DNA from: Blautia sp.
Lineage (GTDB): Bacteria; Bacillota; Clostridia; Lachnospirales; Lachnospiraceae
DNA: 57,372 bases
Direction: 5' to 3'
Assembly (NCBI GenBank): GCA_023664455.1
Contig: JAMPFM010000014.1
Coordinates: 1-57,372 of the forward strand
A program made the position numbers and the translations under genes. Of the stretch, positions 43,091 to 52,100 are shown piece by piece. The stretch's first letter is position 1; the number at the start of each line of letters is the position of its first letter. The notes beneath the pieces were generated by a model, which worked only from the letters and a program-made list of their open reading frames with translations, made no database searches and had not been told where the DNA came from.

Positions 43091-43822
43091 ATGAGGATTG
43101 TCAGAGCGAAAGATTATCAGGATATGAGCAGGAAGGCGGCAAATATCCTATCGGCGCAGGTGATTATGAAACCGGACTGCGTGCTGGGACTTGCTACCGG
43201 TTCCACGCCCATCGGAACCTATGCGCAGCTGGTGGAATGGTATCGAAAAGGGGATTTAGACTTTTCCGGCGTGACGACAGTAAATCTGGACGAGTATAAG
43301 GGATTGACGAAAGAAAACGACCAGAGTTATTATTATTTCATGAACAAACATTTGTTCGATAAGGTAAACATCGATAAGAGCCGCACGTTTCTGCCCGATG
43401 GGACAGAACCAGACAGCGACAAGGCATGTCAGGACTATGACCGGATGATAGAGGCAGCCGGCGGCGTGGACATACAACTGCTGGGGCTTGGGCATAATGG
43501 GCATATCGGATTCAATGAGCCGGGGGATGAATTTAAGGTAAAAACGCATTGCGTAGATTTATCGGAATCCACGATTAAGGCAAATCAGCGTTTCTTTGCT
43601 TCCATAGAAGACGTGCCCCGTCAGGCATATACGATGGGAATCCAGACGATTATGCAGGCGAAAAAGATTCTGGTAGTGGTCAGTGGAAAAGATAAGGCGG
43701 CGATCGTCAAAGAGGCGTTCTTTGGAGCGATTACCCCGAAAGTACAGGCTTCCATTTTGCAGCTTCATAGCGATGTAACGATTGTGGCGGACGAAGCGGC
43801 GCTCTCAGAATGCGAAATGTGA
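43091..43822 (+). CDS. nagB: Glucosamine-6-phosphate deaminase
   Basis: 243 aa. Family motifs: LGLATGSTPIG (phosphate loop), VNLDEYKGL with the catalytic Asp, and LGLGHNGHIGFNEPG with the catalytic His. It converts glucosamine-6-phosphate to fructose-6-phosphate and ammonia, the last step of GlcNAc use. AAAAGGAGGA precedes the ATG. The end of the gene, including the stop codon, forms part of a structured RNA. Confidence 0.97.
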   Translation: MRIVRAKDYQDMSRKAANILSAQVIMKPDCVLGLATGSTPIGTYAQLVEWYRKGDLDFSGVTTVNLDEYKGLTKENDQSYYYFMNKHLFDKVNIDKSRTFLPDGTEPDSDKACQDYDRMIEAAGGVDIQLLGLGHNGHIGFNEPGDEFKVKTHCVDLSESTIKANQRFFASIEDVPRQAYTMGIQTIMQAKKILVVVSGKDKAAIVKEAFFGAITPKVQASILQLHSDVTIVADEAALSECEM

Positions 43823-43913
43823 AGAGAATATCTAAGTCTGCAAAGGACGCAGACTAAGATATTCCAGGATTTGCGGGGCAAATCCGCTTCACATGGAAGA
43901 ATGGCATTCTTCC
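43817..43913 (+). ncRNA. Predicted three-way-junction RNA plus hairpin between nagB and nagA
   Basis: Outer stem ATGTGAAG/CTTCACAT (43817-43824, 43887-43894) encloses a 16-bp hairpin (43826-43841 with 43849-43864, 15 of 16 paired) and an 8-bp hairpin GGATTTGC/GCAAATCC (43867-43874, 43878-43885). A further hairpin GGAAGAATG/CATTCTTCC follows at 43895-43913. The outer stem contains the nagB stop codon, so ribosomes ending nagB would disrupt it. It could be a cis-regulatory or processing element, or a repeated sequence. The function is unknown. Confidence 0.6.
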
Positions 43914-43962
43914 GGGGAATTGATATTAGGATAAAAATAAGTAGGAAGGGGGAAATGTTGGG

Positions 43963-45120
43963 ATGATTATTAAAAATGCGGGGGTGTATACGGAAGACGG
44001 GCGGTTTCTGGAAAAAGATATCTATATCGACGGCGCTTTCTTTGTGGATAGTGCAGATAAGGTAAAAGACGATCTGGTGGTAGACGCTGCAGGGTGTTAT
44101 GCCATACCGGGGCTGACGGATATTCATTTTCATGGCTGTATGGGACATGATTTCAGCGACGGGACGAGAGAAGCCGTAGACGCTATGGCAGCTTATGAAG
44201 TTTCAGTCGGTGTGACCAATATCGTACCGGCGACGATGACGCTTGCAGAGGATACGCTTCTTACGATCTGCCGCGTGGCAAAAGCGTATGCAGAAGAAGG
44301 AAAGCTGGAAGCAAGGGCGCGTTTTCAGGGAATCAACATGGAAGGACCGTTCGTATCCCCTGCCAAAAAAGGCGCACAGAACGAGGACTATATACAGAAG
44401 CCGGATATCGCCGTATTTGACAGATTGAATGAAGCTTCTGGAAAACGCGTGAAACTGCTTGCCATTGCGCCGGAACAGGAAGGCGCTATGGAGTTGATTG
44501 CGCAAAGACATGGGGAAGTGATTATGTCACTGGCGCATACTGCGGCAGATTATGAGACTGCCATAGAAGCTTTTGAAAAAGGCGCAGACCATGTGACCCA
44601 CCTGTATAATGCGATGAATCCTTACAATCATAGGAAGCCGGGTGTGATCGGCGCCGCTGCGGATAAGGAAAAAGTTGAGGTAGAAATGATTTGCGACGGG
44701 GTGCATATCCATCCGTCGGCGGTTCGGACATCTTTTAAGATTTTTGGTGATGAGCGTATTATCTTAATCAGCGACAGTATGCGTGCGACCGGGTTAGAAG
44801 ACGGCGACTATACGCTGGGCGGTCAGGACGTAAAAGTTACGGGAAATCTTGCAACCCTACAGGATGGAACCATTGCCGGCTCCGTCACCAATCTTTTGGA
44901 CTGTATGCGGACAATCGTACTTCAAATGGGCATTCCATTAGAATCCGCCGTCAAATGCGCCACTGCCAATCCCGCAAAATGCATCGGCATCTACGAGGAG
45001 TACGGAAGCATATCCAGTGGAAAACACGCAGATGTGGTATTATTAAAAAAAGCGGACTTAACGCTACAGCAAGTCATTCTAGACGGCAAAACCATAGTAG
45101 ACAACAGGCGTAGCAGGTAG
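43963..45120 (+). CDS. nagA: N-acetylglucosamine-6-phosphate deacetylase
   Basis: 385 aa. It is an amidohydrolase: GLTDIHFHGCMGHDF (metal-binding HxH), NMEGPFVSPAKKGAQ with the metal Glu, AHTAADYETA, VTHLYNAMNPYNHR and the catalytic Asp in LISDSMRATG. It removes acetate from GlcNAc-6-phosphate before NagB. GGAAGGGGGAAATG lies before the start. Ends 17 bp before the second hairpin repeat. Confidence 0.97.
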   Translation: MIIKNAGVYTEDGRFLEKDIYIDGAFFVDSADKVKDDLVVDAAGCYAIPGLTDIHFHGCMGHDFSDGTREAVDAMAAYEVSVGVTNIVPATMTLAEDTLLTICRVAKAYAEEGKLEARARFQGINMEGPFVSPAKKGAQNEDYIQKPDIAVFDRLNEASGKRVKLLAIAPEQEGAMELIAQRHGEVIMSLAHTAADYETAIEAFEKGADHVTHLYNAMNPYNHRKPGVIGAAADKEKVEVEMICDGVHIHPSAVRTSFKIFGDERIILISDSMRATGLEDGDYTLGGQDVKVTGNLATLQDGTIAGSVTNLLDCMRTIVLQMGIPLESAVKCATANPAKCIGIYEEYGSISSGKHADVVLLKKADLTLQQVILDGKTIVDNRRSR

Positions 45121-45137
45121 ATACTATAAAATGAAAG

Positions 45138-45322
45138 TTAACAATATGTAGTTGTACAGAAAATACAATCCATAAGCAGGCACTGTGAAAACGCCGGTAC
45201 TTAGTGAAAAAGACGCTTCGCGGCTTTTGAACTTAGTAGCCGCTGCGTTTGAACCGTAGCGAGAGCGTGCCTGCGTTGGATTGTATTTTCCGTACAACGG
45301 ACGGCTGCCAAAACCTGGTTTT
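45138..45322 (+). repeat. Hairpin repeat element, copy 2 (MITE-like)
   Basis: About 185 bp, collinear with copy 1 (24176-24359). Terminal inverted repeats lie at 45151-45172 and 45277-45298, again 21 of 22 paired. Compared with copy 1, an A-T pair in the terminal stem is swapped to T-A on both sides, a compensatory change. The inner right arm has diverged. It lies between the converging nagA and thiT genes and may work as a terminator. Confidence 0.85.
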
Positions 45323-45336
45323 ATTGCAATGAAAAT

Positions 45337-46032
45337 TTATTCCGCCGCCAACGTCTTCACCCTTCCCATTGCATTTTTCACCGCCGGTATAGATAAAATA
45401 ACTATCGTTATTAAACCTTCCGCCAGAATGTAAGCATAATTATAAACAATCGGATAGACGGGGACAAGAAATTGCGGAAAAGAATCCGGCATATAGTCCA
45501 TCCAGTATAAGTAGCCGCCGATGGAATGAAAGACTCCCCGCATGAAAATAGCGAAAAGATACCCTTTGATGAGTCCGTTTGTTTTCCGGTAGAATAAACC
45601 GGACAGACCCAGGGCGGCAAATGCCAGGATATAGTCCATGCATGCCTGTGTGGGGGAAAGGATATAACTTGCCCCGGTCTGGACGAACTGTAGAAACCCA
45701 TAAGCGAAGCCCGCCACGAGACCTACCGCCGGCCCGTACCAATAGCCTATGAGCGTGACAAACAGCATCGAGCAGAGCGTAATCGAGCCCCCCCAAGGCA
45801 TATGCACGATTTTGATATAAGAAGTAATAAAACCGAGCGCAATCGCCATAGCGGAAAAGGCAAGCTGTCTGGCGGAAAAAACTTTTTGCTTCCGGGGTTT
45901 TTCGGACGCCGTTTCCCGTTTGATGAGAAAGGCAATCGATACGATTAGCAGGGCAACGATGACCATAAAAGCAATCGTTCCCGATTTGGTGAGGGCATAG
46001 TAGCCATCCTCAGCCTGAAAAAGTTGTGACAT
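45337..46032 (-). CDS. thiT: Thiamine transporter substrate-specific component ThiT
   Basis: 231 aa. An extra N-terminal TM segment (about 18-38) precedes the ThiT/YuaJ S-component of six TM helices: FSAMAIALGFITSYIKIVHM, PWGGSITLCSMLFVTLIGYW and YILAFAALGLSGLF. The strongly conserved aromatic and Gly residues of the thiamine site (PWGGSIT, MRGVFHSIGGYLYW) are present. It works with a shared ECF energizing module encoded elsewhere. The TPP riboswitch in its leader confirms the substrate. AGGAGG precedes the ATG but is masked by a hairpin. Confidence 0.95.
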   Translation of the reverse strand: MSQLFQAEDGYYALTKSGTIAFMVIVALLIVSIAFLIKRETASEKPRKQKVFSARQLAFSAMAIALGFITSYIKIVHMPWGGSITLCSMLFVTLIGYWYGPAVGLVAGFAYGFLQFVQTGASYILSPTQACMDYILAFAALGLSGLFYRKTNGLIKGYLFAIFMRGVFHSIGGYLYWMDYMPDSFPQFLVPVYPIVYNYAYILAEGLITIVILSIPAVKNAMGRVKTLAAE

Positions 46033-46039
46033 AAAAAGA

Positions 46040-46062
46040 CCTCCTTCGTGTGCGCGAGGAGG
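46040..46062 (-). promoter_or_regulatory. Ribosome-site-masking hairpin of thiT
   Basis: On the minus strand CCTCCT (46062-46057) pairs with the ribosome site AGGAGG (46045-46040). It is the likely expression platform of the TPP riboswitch, acting on translation. Confidence 0.7.
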
Positions 46063-46118
46063 GACAACATCTTATCCACATAAAATAACACATGATATGC
46101 ATGTGATATCTGTGGTCT

Positions 46119-46220
46119 TGTGCTTCCCTACGCCAGTATTATCCGGGTCAGGTAGTGAGGGTTAGGAATTGTCAGATTCCATCTCTTTAATTCCAATCTC
46201 AGCGATGTGCTCCCCTAGCG
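46119..46220 (-). promoter_or_regulatory. TPP riboswitch (THI element)
   Basis: Conserved THI-box segments in order on the minus strand: AGGGGAGC, CTGAGA, ACCTGACCCGGATAATAC and GGCGTAGGGAAGC. It binds thiamine pyrophosphate and should shut down thiT when thiamine is plentiful. Confidence 0.95.
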
Positions 46221-46416
46221 AATATAATAGTATGGTATTACTATAGAGTGTTTGCGGGGAGTTGTCAATTGGAATTTTGTGGGGAAGATTTCATTTTATC
46301 TTGGTCAAAATAGTCCAATATCGACTTGCTGTAAATTTTCGCGTGAATTTTATTGCAAATTGTACGCAATAGTAATTATAATAGGATTATCGAAGAAAAA
46401 GATTGGAGGGATTGAG

Positions 46417-46671
46417 ATGCCGAATATAAAGCCAATATCAGATTTAAGAAATTATACAGCAGTTGTGAACGAAGTATCCTATGGTAACAGGGTTTATCTT
46501 ACTCGTAACGGGCATGGTTCATGTGCTATTATTGATATGCAGGAATTGGACGAATTGGATAAGCAGAAAGCATTAAATCAGTTGTTATTAAAGTTGCAGG
46601 AGGCTGAAAATTCTGTAATTACGGAGGGGACTATATCTGCGGATGAATTAGAAAAAGAGTTGGGGGTATAG
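46417..46671 (+). CDS. Phd/YefM-family antitoxin
   Basis: 84 aa from the ATG at 46417 (GGAGGG upstream); the frame is open further 5' without a start signal. The Phd fold is clear: IKPISDLRNYTAVVNEV, then GNRVYLTRNGHGSCAIIDMQELDEL. The C-terminal acidic helix is the toxin-binding part. It normally represses its operon and neutralises a RelE/Doc toxin encoded just downstream, but no intact toxin follows. It is either a solitary regulator or a relic. Confidence 0.88.
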   Translation: MPNIKPISDLRNYTAVVNEVSYGNRVYLTRNGHGSCAIIDMQELDELDKQKALNQLLLKLQEAENSVITEGTISADELEKELGV

Positions 46672-46676
46672 CGGAT

Positions 46677-46767
46677 TGGTTAAATTGGAATATTCACAGA
46701 TTTTATGCGAAAATTATTTGGCATTATAACCACTCCACAGGAAACGATAGACTATTGGAAAGAATGA
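46677..46767 (+). pseudogene. Possible RelE-type toxin remnant
   Basis: Starting at a TTG just after the antitoxin stop, LVKLEYSQILCENYLAL then a stop resembles the beginning of RelE/ParE toxins (VEYSQxFL). A second short stretch in another frame ends TPQETIDYWKE. The match is short, so this is only a suggestion. Confidence 0.3.
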
Positions 46768-46791
46768 CTAGCAGGAAAGGTACAAACAATC

Positions 46792-47565
46792 ATGAATTCC
46801 ACCCCCAATCCATTTCAATATCTGCTTTTCGATTTAGACGGTACGCTGACAGACCCGAAGGAGGGCATAACGAAATGCGTACAATACAGTCTGCATCGAC
46901 TCGGAATAGAGGAGCCGGACTTGGATAAGCTGGAACTTTTTATCGGTCCGCCGCTTGCTTTCAGCTTCCGGGAGCTTTATGGTTTTGATGAGAATAAAAT
47001 AACTGATGCAATTAAATTCTATAGAGAGCGTTTCGGGACGATTGGTCTCTATGAGAATGAACTCTATCCGGGGATAAAGGACATGCTGGAGGAATTGAAG
47101 GCAGCGGGGAAAAAGCTGGCGGTTGCGTCCAGCAAAGCGTCAGTATATGTGTTGGAAATATTACAACATTTTGAAATCAAAGAATATTTTGACGTGATTG
47201 TAGGGAGCGAGCTGGATGGAACCCGCACGAAGAAGGAAGAAGTGATACAGGAGGCATTACAGCAGTTATTTATAGAAGAAACAGATGATAAAGAAGAAAT
47301 CAGCAATAAAGAAGCCGTAGACGATAGTGGAGAAACAAGCAATAAAGCAACGGATAATAAAGCAGGGCGGAACAACTATAGCCGGGTTGTCATGATAGGT
47401 GACAGGAAATTTGATATTCAGGGCGCCCAAATGTTTCATTTAGCAAACATAGGCGTTTCTTTCGGTTATGCGCCGCCGGGAGAGTTAGAAGAGGCGGGAG
47501 CGGATTATATTGTGGATACGGTAGAGCAGTTAAAGGATTTCTTACTGGGAAAGAATGGAAAGTGA
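46792..47565 (+). CDS. HAD-superfamily phosphatase, phosphoglycolate phosphatase-like
   Basis: 257 aa. Motif I is LLFDLDGTLTDPKEGI. A helical C1 cap (residues ~20-90) and VASSKASVYVLEIL (motif II) follow, then KKEEVIQEAL with the motif III Lys, and MIGDRKFDIQGA (motif IV). It should dephosphorylate a small metabolite such as phosphoglycolate or pyrophosphate. Between motifs III and IV lies a ~35-residue low-complexity insert (DDKEEISNKEAVDDSGETS), explaining a length above the usual ~215. Downstream genes follow closely (9 bp to the CPBP gene). Confidence 0.9.
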   Translation: MNSTPNPFQYLLFDLDGTLTDPKEGITKCVQYSLHRLGIEEPDLDKLELFIGPPLAFSFRELYGFDENKITDAIKFYRERFGTIGLYENELYPGIKDMLEELKAAGKKLAVASSKASVYVLEILQHFEIKEYFDVIVGSELDGTRTKKEEVIQEALQQLFIEETDDKEEISNKEAVDDSGETSNKATDNKAGRNNYSRVVMIGDRKFDIQGAQMFHLANIGVSFGYAPPGELEEAGADYIVDTVEQLKDFLLGKNGK

Positions 47566-47574
47566 AATGGTGGA

Positions 47575-48402
47575 ATGGAGAAAGAGAAACAGGATAAGAA
47601 TTTCTATAAGAAGCAAGTCTCAAAATGGGTTGATATATTGATACCGATTGTTATTTATAGTGCGACATCTTTTTTGGCTCTTCTAATATTGGCTATAATA
47701 GTCAATACAGTGCTGCCGCAAAACAATTCTGGGGAAGCGGGTTTACCGGCGGAGCTTGAAGCGACGGTAAACGCTCTGTTAAACGGCGCAGCGATGTTGG
47801 TTGGAACGATACCGTTGCTTCCGGCTTTTAAGCGGGAAGTTTTGCAACGGAAAGAGGGAACAGAAAGAATAAGAAAAATAACGGGTGTTTTATTTGTAAT
47901 TTTGTTAGCAGCGACGGCTTCGCTTGCGATTAATTTCCTTTTTATCGAGATGCATATGATGGAAAGCTCCCAGACATATCAGCAGGTGGCACAGAATCAA
48001 TATGGCGTGATTTTTCCGGTGGGACTTTTTCTCTACGGCGTACTTTCGCCTTTTGCGGAAGAGGTAGTATTTCGGGGCGTCGTTTATAACAGGATAAAAA
48101 AACAGGCTTCTGTCTGGGTGGCGATTCTATTGTCAGCATTGCTTTTTGGCGGGTATCACGGAAATCTGGTACAGGGGATATACGGTTTTGCGATGGGCTG
48201 CCTGATAGCCTTTGTTTATGAATGCTTTGGAAATTTTTCCTATGCGTTGTTATTTCATGGAGCCGCTAATGTAGCAGTCTATACGGTGACGGGCAGTCCG
48301 ACACTCTATGAAAAAATCATGAATCCCTGCTGTTGCATTGTTTTTGCGGTGGCAGCCGTGTTGTTGTGTTTTTGGCTCTATAGGCTGTATAGGGCAGATT
48401 GA
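47575..48402 (+). CDS. CPBP-family intramembrane metalloprotease
   Basis: 275 aa, about eight TM helices. The three CPBP (Abi/Rce1) motifs are present: EEVVFRGVVYNRI (motif 1, EExxxR), FGGYHGNLVQGIYGF (motif 2, FxxxH) and LLFHGAANV (motif 3, HxxxN). Relatives cleave membrane proteins or process and protect against peptide bacteriocins. No bacteriocin precursor is visible nearby. It may form a short operon with the HAD gene before it and the membrane protein after it. Confidence 0.9.
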   Translation: MEKEKQDKNFYKKQVSKWVDILIPIVIYSATSFLALLILAIIVNTVLPQNNSGEAGLPAELEATVNALLNGAAMLVGTIPLLPAFKREVLQRKEGTERIRKITGVLFVILLAATASLAINFLFIEMHMMESSQTYQQVAQNQYGVIFPVGLFLYGVLSPFAEEVVFRGVVYNRIKKQASVWVAILLSALLFGGYHGNLVQGIYGFAMGCLIAFVYECFGNFSYALLFHGAANVAVYTVTGSPTLYEKIMNPCCCIVFAVAAVLLCFWLYRLYRAD

Positions 48403-48423
48403 GAGAAAGGCATGGTTATTAGT

Positions 48424-48954
48424 ATGAAAATCGAAATCACCCGTAACCGGTACATGGGTATCGTGGCGGCATCAATTCTGGTGGTTTTACTGCCTGTTTC
48501 GGCGCTGCTATGGAAATATGTTGATTGGATGTCAGGGATATTAGTGGGTTCAACTGCAATTATCATAGCAGGGATATTTTTGCTGGTAGGCGTATTGCTG
48601 CCGGTGCAGTATGCAATGATTTCCAGTGCGGGATTACAATATTATGTTGGGAAAAACCTAATCTGGAGCCTAAATTGGGAGCAGATTATGGAAGTGCATT
48701 TTTATGAGGAAATAGACCTTCGATTAGAACCTGCAAACGCATCAAAACCAAAGCTGGAAATTATCACGTTATCCGGCGGATACACATGCCTGTATCATAA
48801 GAAGCTGTTGAGGGAAATGGGCAGATACGTCAATACAGATGCAGCGCAGGAAGAATATCAAAAGAAGGTAAAGAGTGATAACATTGCGATGATTATTACG
48901 GGAATTATCATTGTGATTATCATTATATCGGTAGTATTGTTCCATGACTGGTGA
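48424..48954 (+). CDS. Membrane protein of unknown function, PH-like middle domain
   Basis: 176 aa from the ATG at 48424; an in-frame ATG at 48412 is too close to AAAGG. Two N-terminal TM helices (AASILVVLLPVSALLW; ILVGSTAIIIAGIFLLVGVL) are followed by a beta-rich soluble segment (about 62-118; LIWSLNWEQIMEVHFYEE) and one C-terminal TM helix (IAMIITGIIIVIIIISVVLF). The layout recalls bacterial PH-domain membrane proteins. Function unknown. Confidence 0.7.
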   Translation: MKIEITRNRYMGIVAASILVVLLPVSALLWKYVDWMSGILVGSTAIIIAGIFLLVGVLLPVQYAMISSAGLQYYVGKNLIWSLNWEQIMEVHFYEEIDLRLEPANASKPKLEIITLSGGYTCLYHKKLLREMGRYVNTDAAQEEYQKKVKSDNIAMIITGIIIVIIIISVVLFHDW

Positions 48955-49044
48955 CAAATCCCCCACTCACAACAAAATAAACAGAAAATTTCAAATAAAA
49001 ATACAAATTGTCATATTATCTGACAATTTAAGAAAAAATCTTTA

Positions 49045-49073
49045 TTTACAAGAAGGGAAAACAGGTGTATAGT
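49045..49073 (+). promoter_or_regulatory. Promoter of gltBD
   Basis: TTTACA, 17-bp spacer, TATAGT. Start near 49080, just before a terminator-like hairpin. Confidence 0.7.
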
Positions 49074-49084
49074 TATGGATAGTT

Positions 49085-49131
49085 AAGTCGCAAAGGTGCG
49101 CTCCTTAGGAGGGAATTTTGCGGCTTTTTTT
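49085..49131 (+). terminator. Terminator-like hairpin in the gltBD leader
   Basis: AAGTCGCAAA pairs with TTTGCGGCTT (49117-49126, one G-T pair), with an inner CTCC/GGAG stem and seven Ts. It lies after the likely transcription start and about 70 bases before the gltB ATG, so it reads as an attenuator. If the true start lies downstream it simply ends the previous unit. Confidence 0.6.
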
Positions 49132-49199
49132 GTTAGCTGGATTAGGGTGCCCCACAAAGCGCGGCGTCCGATGTGATAACAATGGAAGGAGATAGAATC

Positions 49200-52100
49200 A
49201 TGTTTGATGCAAAGAGAACGGCGCCGGAAGCGCCGCTGTACAGGGCGGAGTTTGAACACGATAACTGTGGTATCGGCGCATGTGTGAATATCAAGGGCCT
49301 CAAAAGCCGGACGACGGTGGAAAATGCCTTGAAGATTGTGGAAAATCTGGAGCATAGAGCCGGTAAAGACGCAGAAGGAAAGACAGGCGACGGCGTCGGG
49401 ATTCTGACGCAGATTCCGCATAAATTCATGCAGAAGGTGACGAAAGAGCTGGGAATTAACATCGGCGGGGAGCGGGAGTACGGCGTAGGCACGTTTTTCT
49501 TTCCCCAGGATGAGCTGCAGCGCAACCAGGCGAAGAAGATGTTTGAAATCATTGCGGAAAAAGAGGGACTGGAATTTCTGGGCTGGCGGACCGTGCCCAT
49601 CAATCCCGGCGTACTTGGACATAAGGCGGTAGAGTGTATGCCCTGCATTATGCAGGCGTTTGTGAAGAAACCTGCGGGGATTGAAAAAGGGCTTGCTTTT
49701 GACAGAAAGCTTTACATCTTGCGAAGAACGTTTGAGCAGTCTACAGATGTAACCTATGTCGTATCTTTATCCAGCAGGACGATTGTTTATAAAGGAATGT
49801 TTCTGGTTGGACAGTTGCGGACGTTTTTCCCGGATTTGCAGGATAAGGATTATGAATCGGCAATCGCGATGGTACATTCCCGTTTTTCCACGAATACAAA
49901 TCCGAGCTGGGAGCGTGCGCACCCGAACCGTTTTATGGTACATAATGGGGAAATCAATACCATCCGGGGCAATGCGGATAAGATGCTGGCGCGGGAGGAA
50001 ACGATGGAATCAGAGCATCTGGCAGGGCATCTTCATAAAGTGCTTCCGGCAATCAGTGCGTCCGGTTCCGATTCGGCGATGTTAGATAATACGTTGGAAT
50101 TTCTTGTGATGAGCGGTATGCCGCTGCCGCTGGCGGTCATGATTACGATACCGGAGCCTTGGGAAAATAATAAAACAATGTCCCAGAAGAAAAAGGATTT
50201 CTACCAATATTATGCGACGATGATGGAGCCTTGGGACGGACCGGCTTCGATTCTCTTCTCGGACGGCGATATCATGGGAGCGGTTCTTGACCGGAACGGT
50301 CTACGTCCTTCCAGATATATGATTACTGACGACGATACTCTGATTCTTTCTTCCGAGGTAGGCGTTCTGGATATTGATGCGACGAAGATTGTGGTGAAAG
50401 AAAGGCTGCATCCGGGCAAAATGCTTCTCGTGGATACGATACAGGGCAGGGTCATCGATGATGATGAGCTAAAAGAGCAGTACGCTTCTGCAAAACCTTA
50501 TGGGGAATGGCTGGATACGCATCTTGTGGCATTACAGGATTTAAAGATTCCGAATCAGCGGGTAGAGGAATTTACCCGTGAGGAAAGACAGCGTATGCAG
50601 AAGGCGTTTGGCTATACTTATGAAGAGCTGAAAACCAGCATTCTGCCAATGGCAAAAAATGGTTCGGAAGCGATTGCGGCGATGGGCGTCGATACGCCGA
50701 TTCCGGTATTGTCCAAAGCACACCACCCGTTATTTCATTATTTCAAACAGTTGTTTGCGCAGGTAACGAATCCGCCGATTGACGCGATACGGGAGGAAAT
50801 TGTCACCTCTACCACAGTTTATCTGGGGACGGATGGAAATCTGCTGGAAGAAAAACCGGAAAACTGCAATATGCTAAAAGTACACAATCCGATTCTGACC
50901 AGTACGGATTTGTTAAAAATTAAAAATATGAAGTCAGGAGGCTTCAAAGTAGAAGTCGTTCCGATTACTTATTATAAAAATACGAGTCTGGAAAAAGCGA
51001 TTGACAGGCTGTTCGTAGAGGTAGACAGGGCATTCCGGGGCGGGGTCAATATCCTGATTCTCTCAGACCGCGGCGTGGATGAAAACCGTGTGGCGATTCC
51101 TTCCCTATTGGCGGTGTCCGCCTTACAGCAGCATTTGGTCAATACCAAGAAAAGAACAAGTGTAGCGATTATCCTGGAATCGGCGGAACCTAGGGAAGTG
51201 CATCATTTTGCAACCCTGCTGGGATTTGGCGCTTCTGCAATCAATCCTTATCTGGCACAGGACAGCATCAAAGAGCTAATTGAGAATCACATGCTGGATA
51301 AAGATTATTATGCGGCGGTAAACGATTATAACGACGCCATTTTACATGGTATCGTGAAGATTGCTTCTAAAATGGGTATTTCCACGATTCAATCCTATCA
51401 GGGCTCGAAGATTTTCGAGGCAATCGGCATTGATAAAGAAGTCATCAATAAATATTTTACCAATACGGTATGTCGCGTAGGAGGCATTACGCTGAAGGAT
51501 ATTGAAAAAGAAGTGGACACCTTGCACTCTATGGCTTTTGACCCACTTGGTCTATCCACGGATTTGGAGCTGGATACCGCTGGACATCACCAGATGAGAA
51601 GCGGTGCGGATGAGCATCTTTACAACCCGGAGACGATACATTTACTACAGGAGTCAACAAAACGGGGAGATTACGAATTATTCAAACAATATACCAAAGC
51701 GGTCAATAATGAAGAGAGCATTAAGACGCTGCGCGGTCTGATGGATTTCAATTATGCGAAGAAACCCGTGCCAATAGAGGAAGTTGAGGCAGTTGACAGT
51801 ATTGTCACAAGATTTAAGACGGGCGCGATGTCCTATGGTTCCATTTCCAAAGAGGCACATGAGACCTTGGCGATTGCGATGAACCGTCTGCACGGTAAAT
51901 CCAATTCCGGGGAAGGCGGCGAGGATGAAGATAGGTTGAGACCCGGCGAAGACGGCGTCAACAGATGTTCCGCCATCAAGCAGGTGGCAAGCGGGCGATT
52001 CGGCGTGACGAGCGAATACTTAAACAGCGCGCAGGAAATCCAGATTAAGATGGCGCAGGGAGCGAAACCTGGCGAGGGCGGGCATCTTCCGGGCGGAAAA

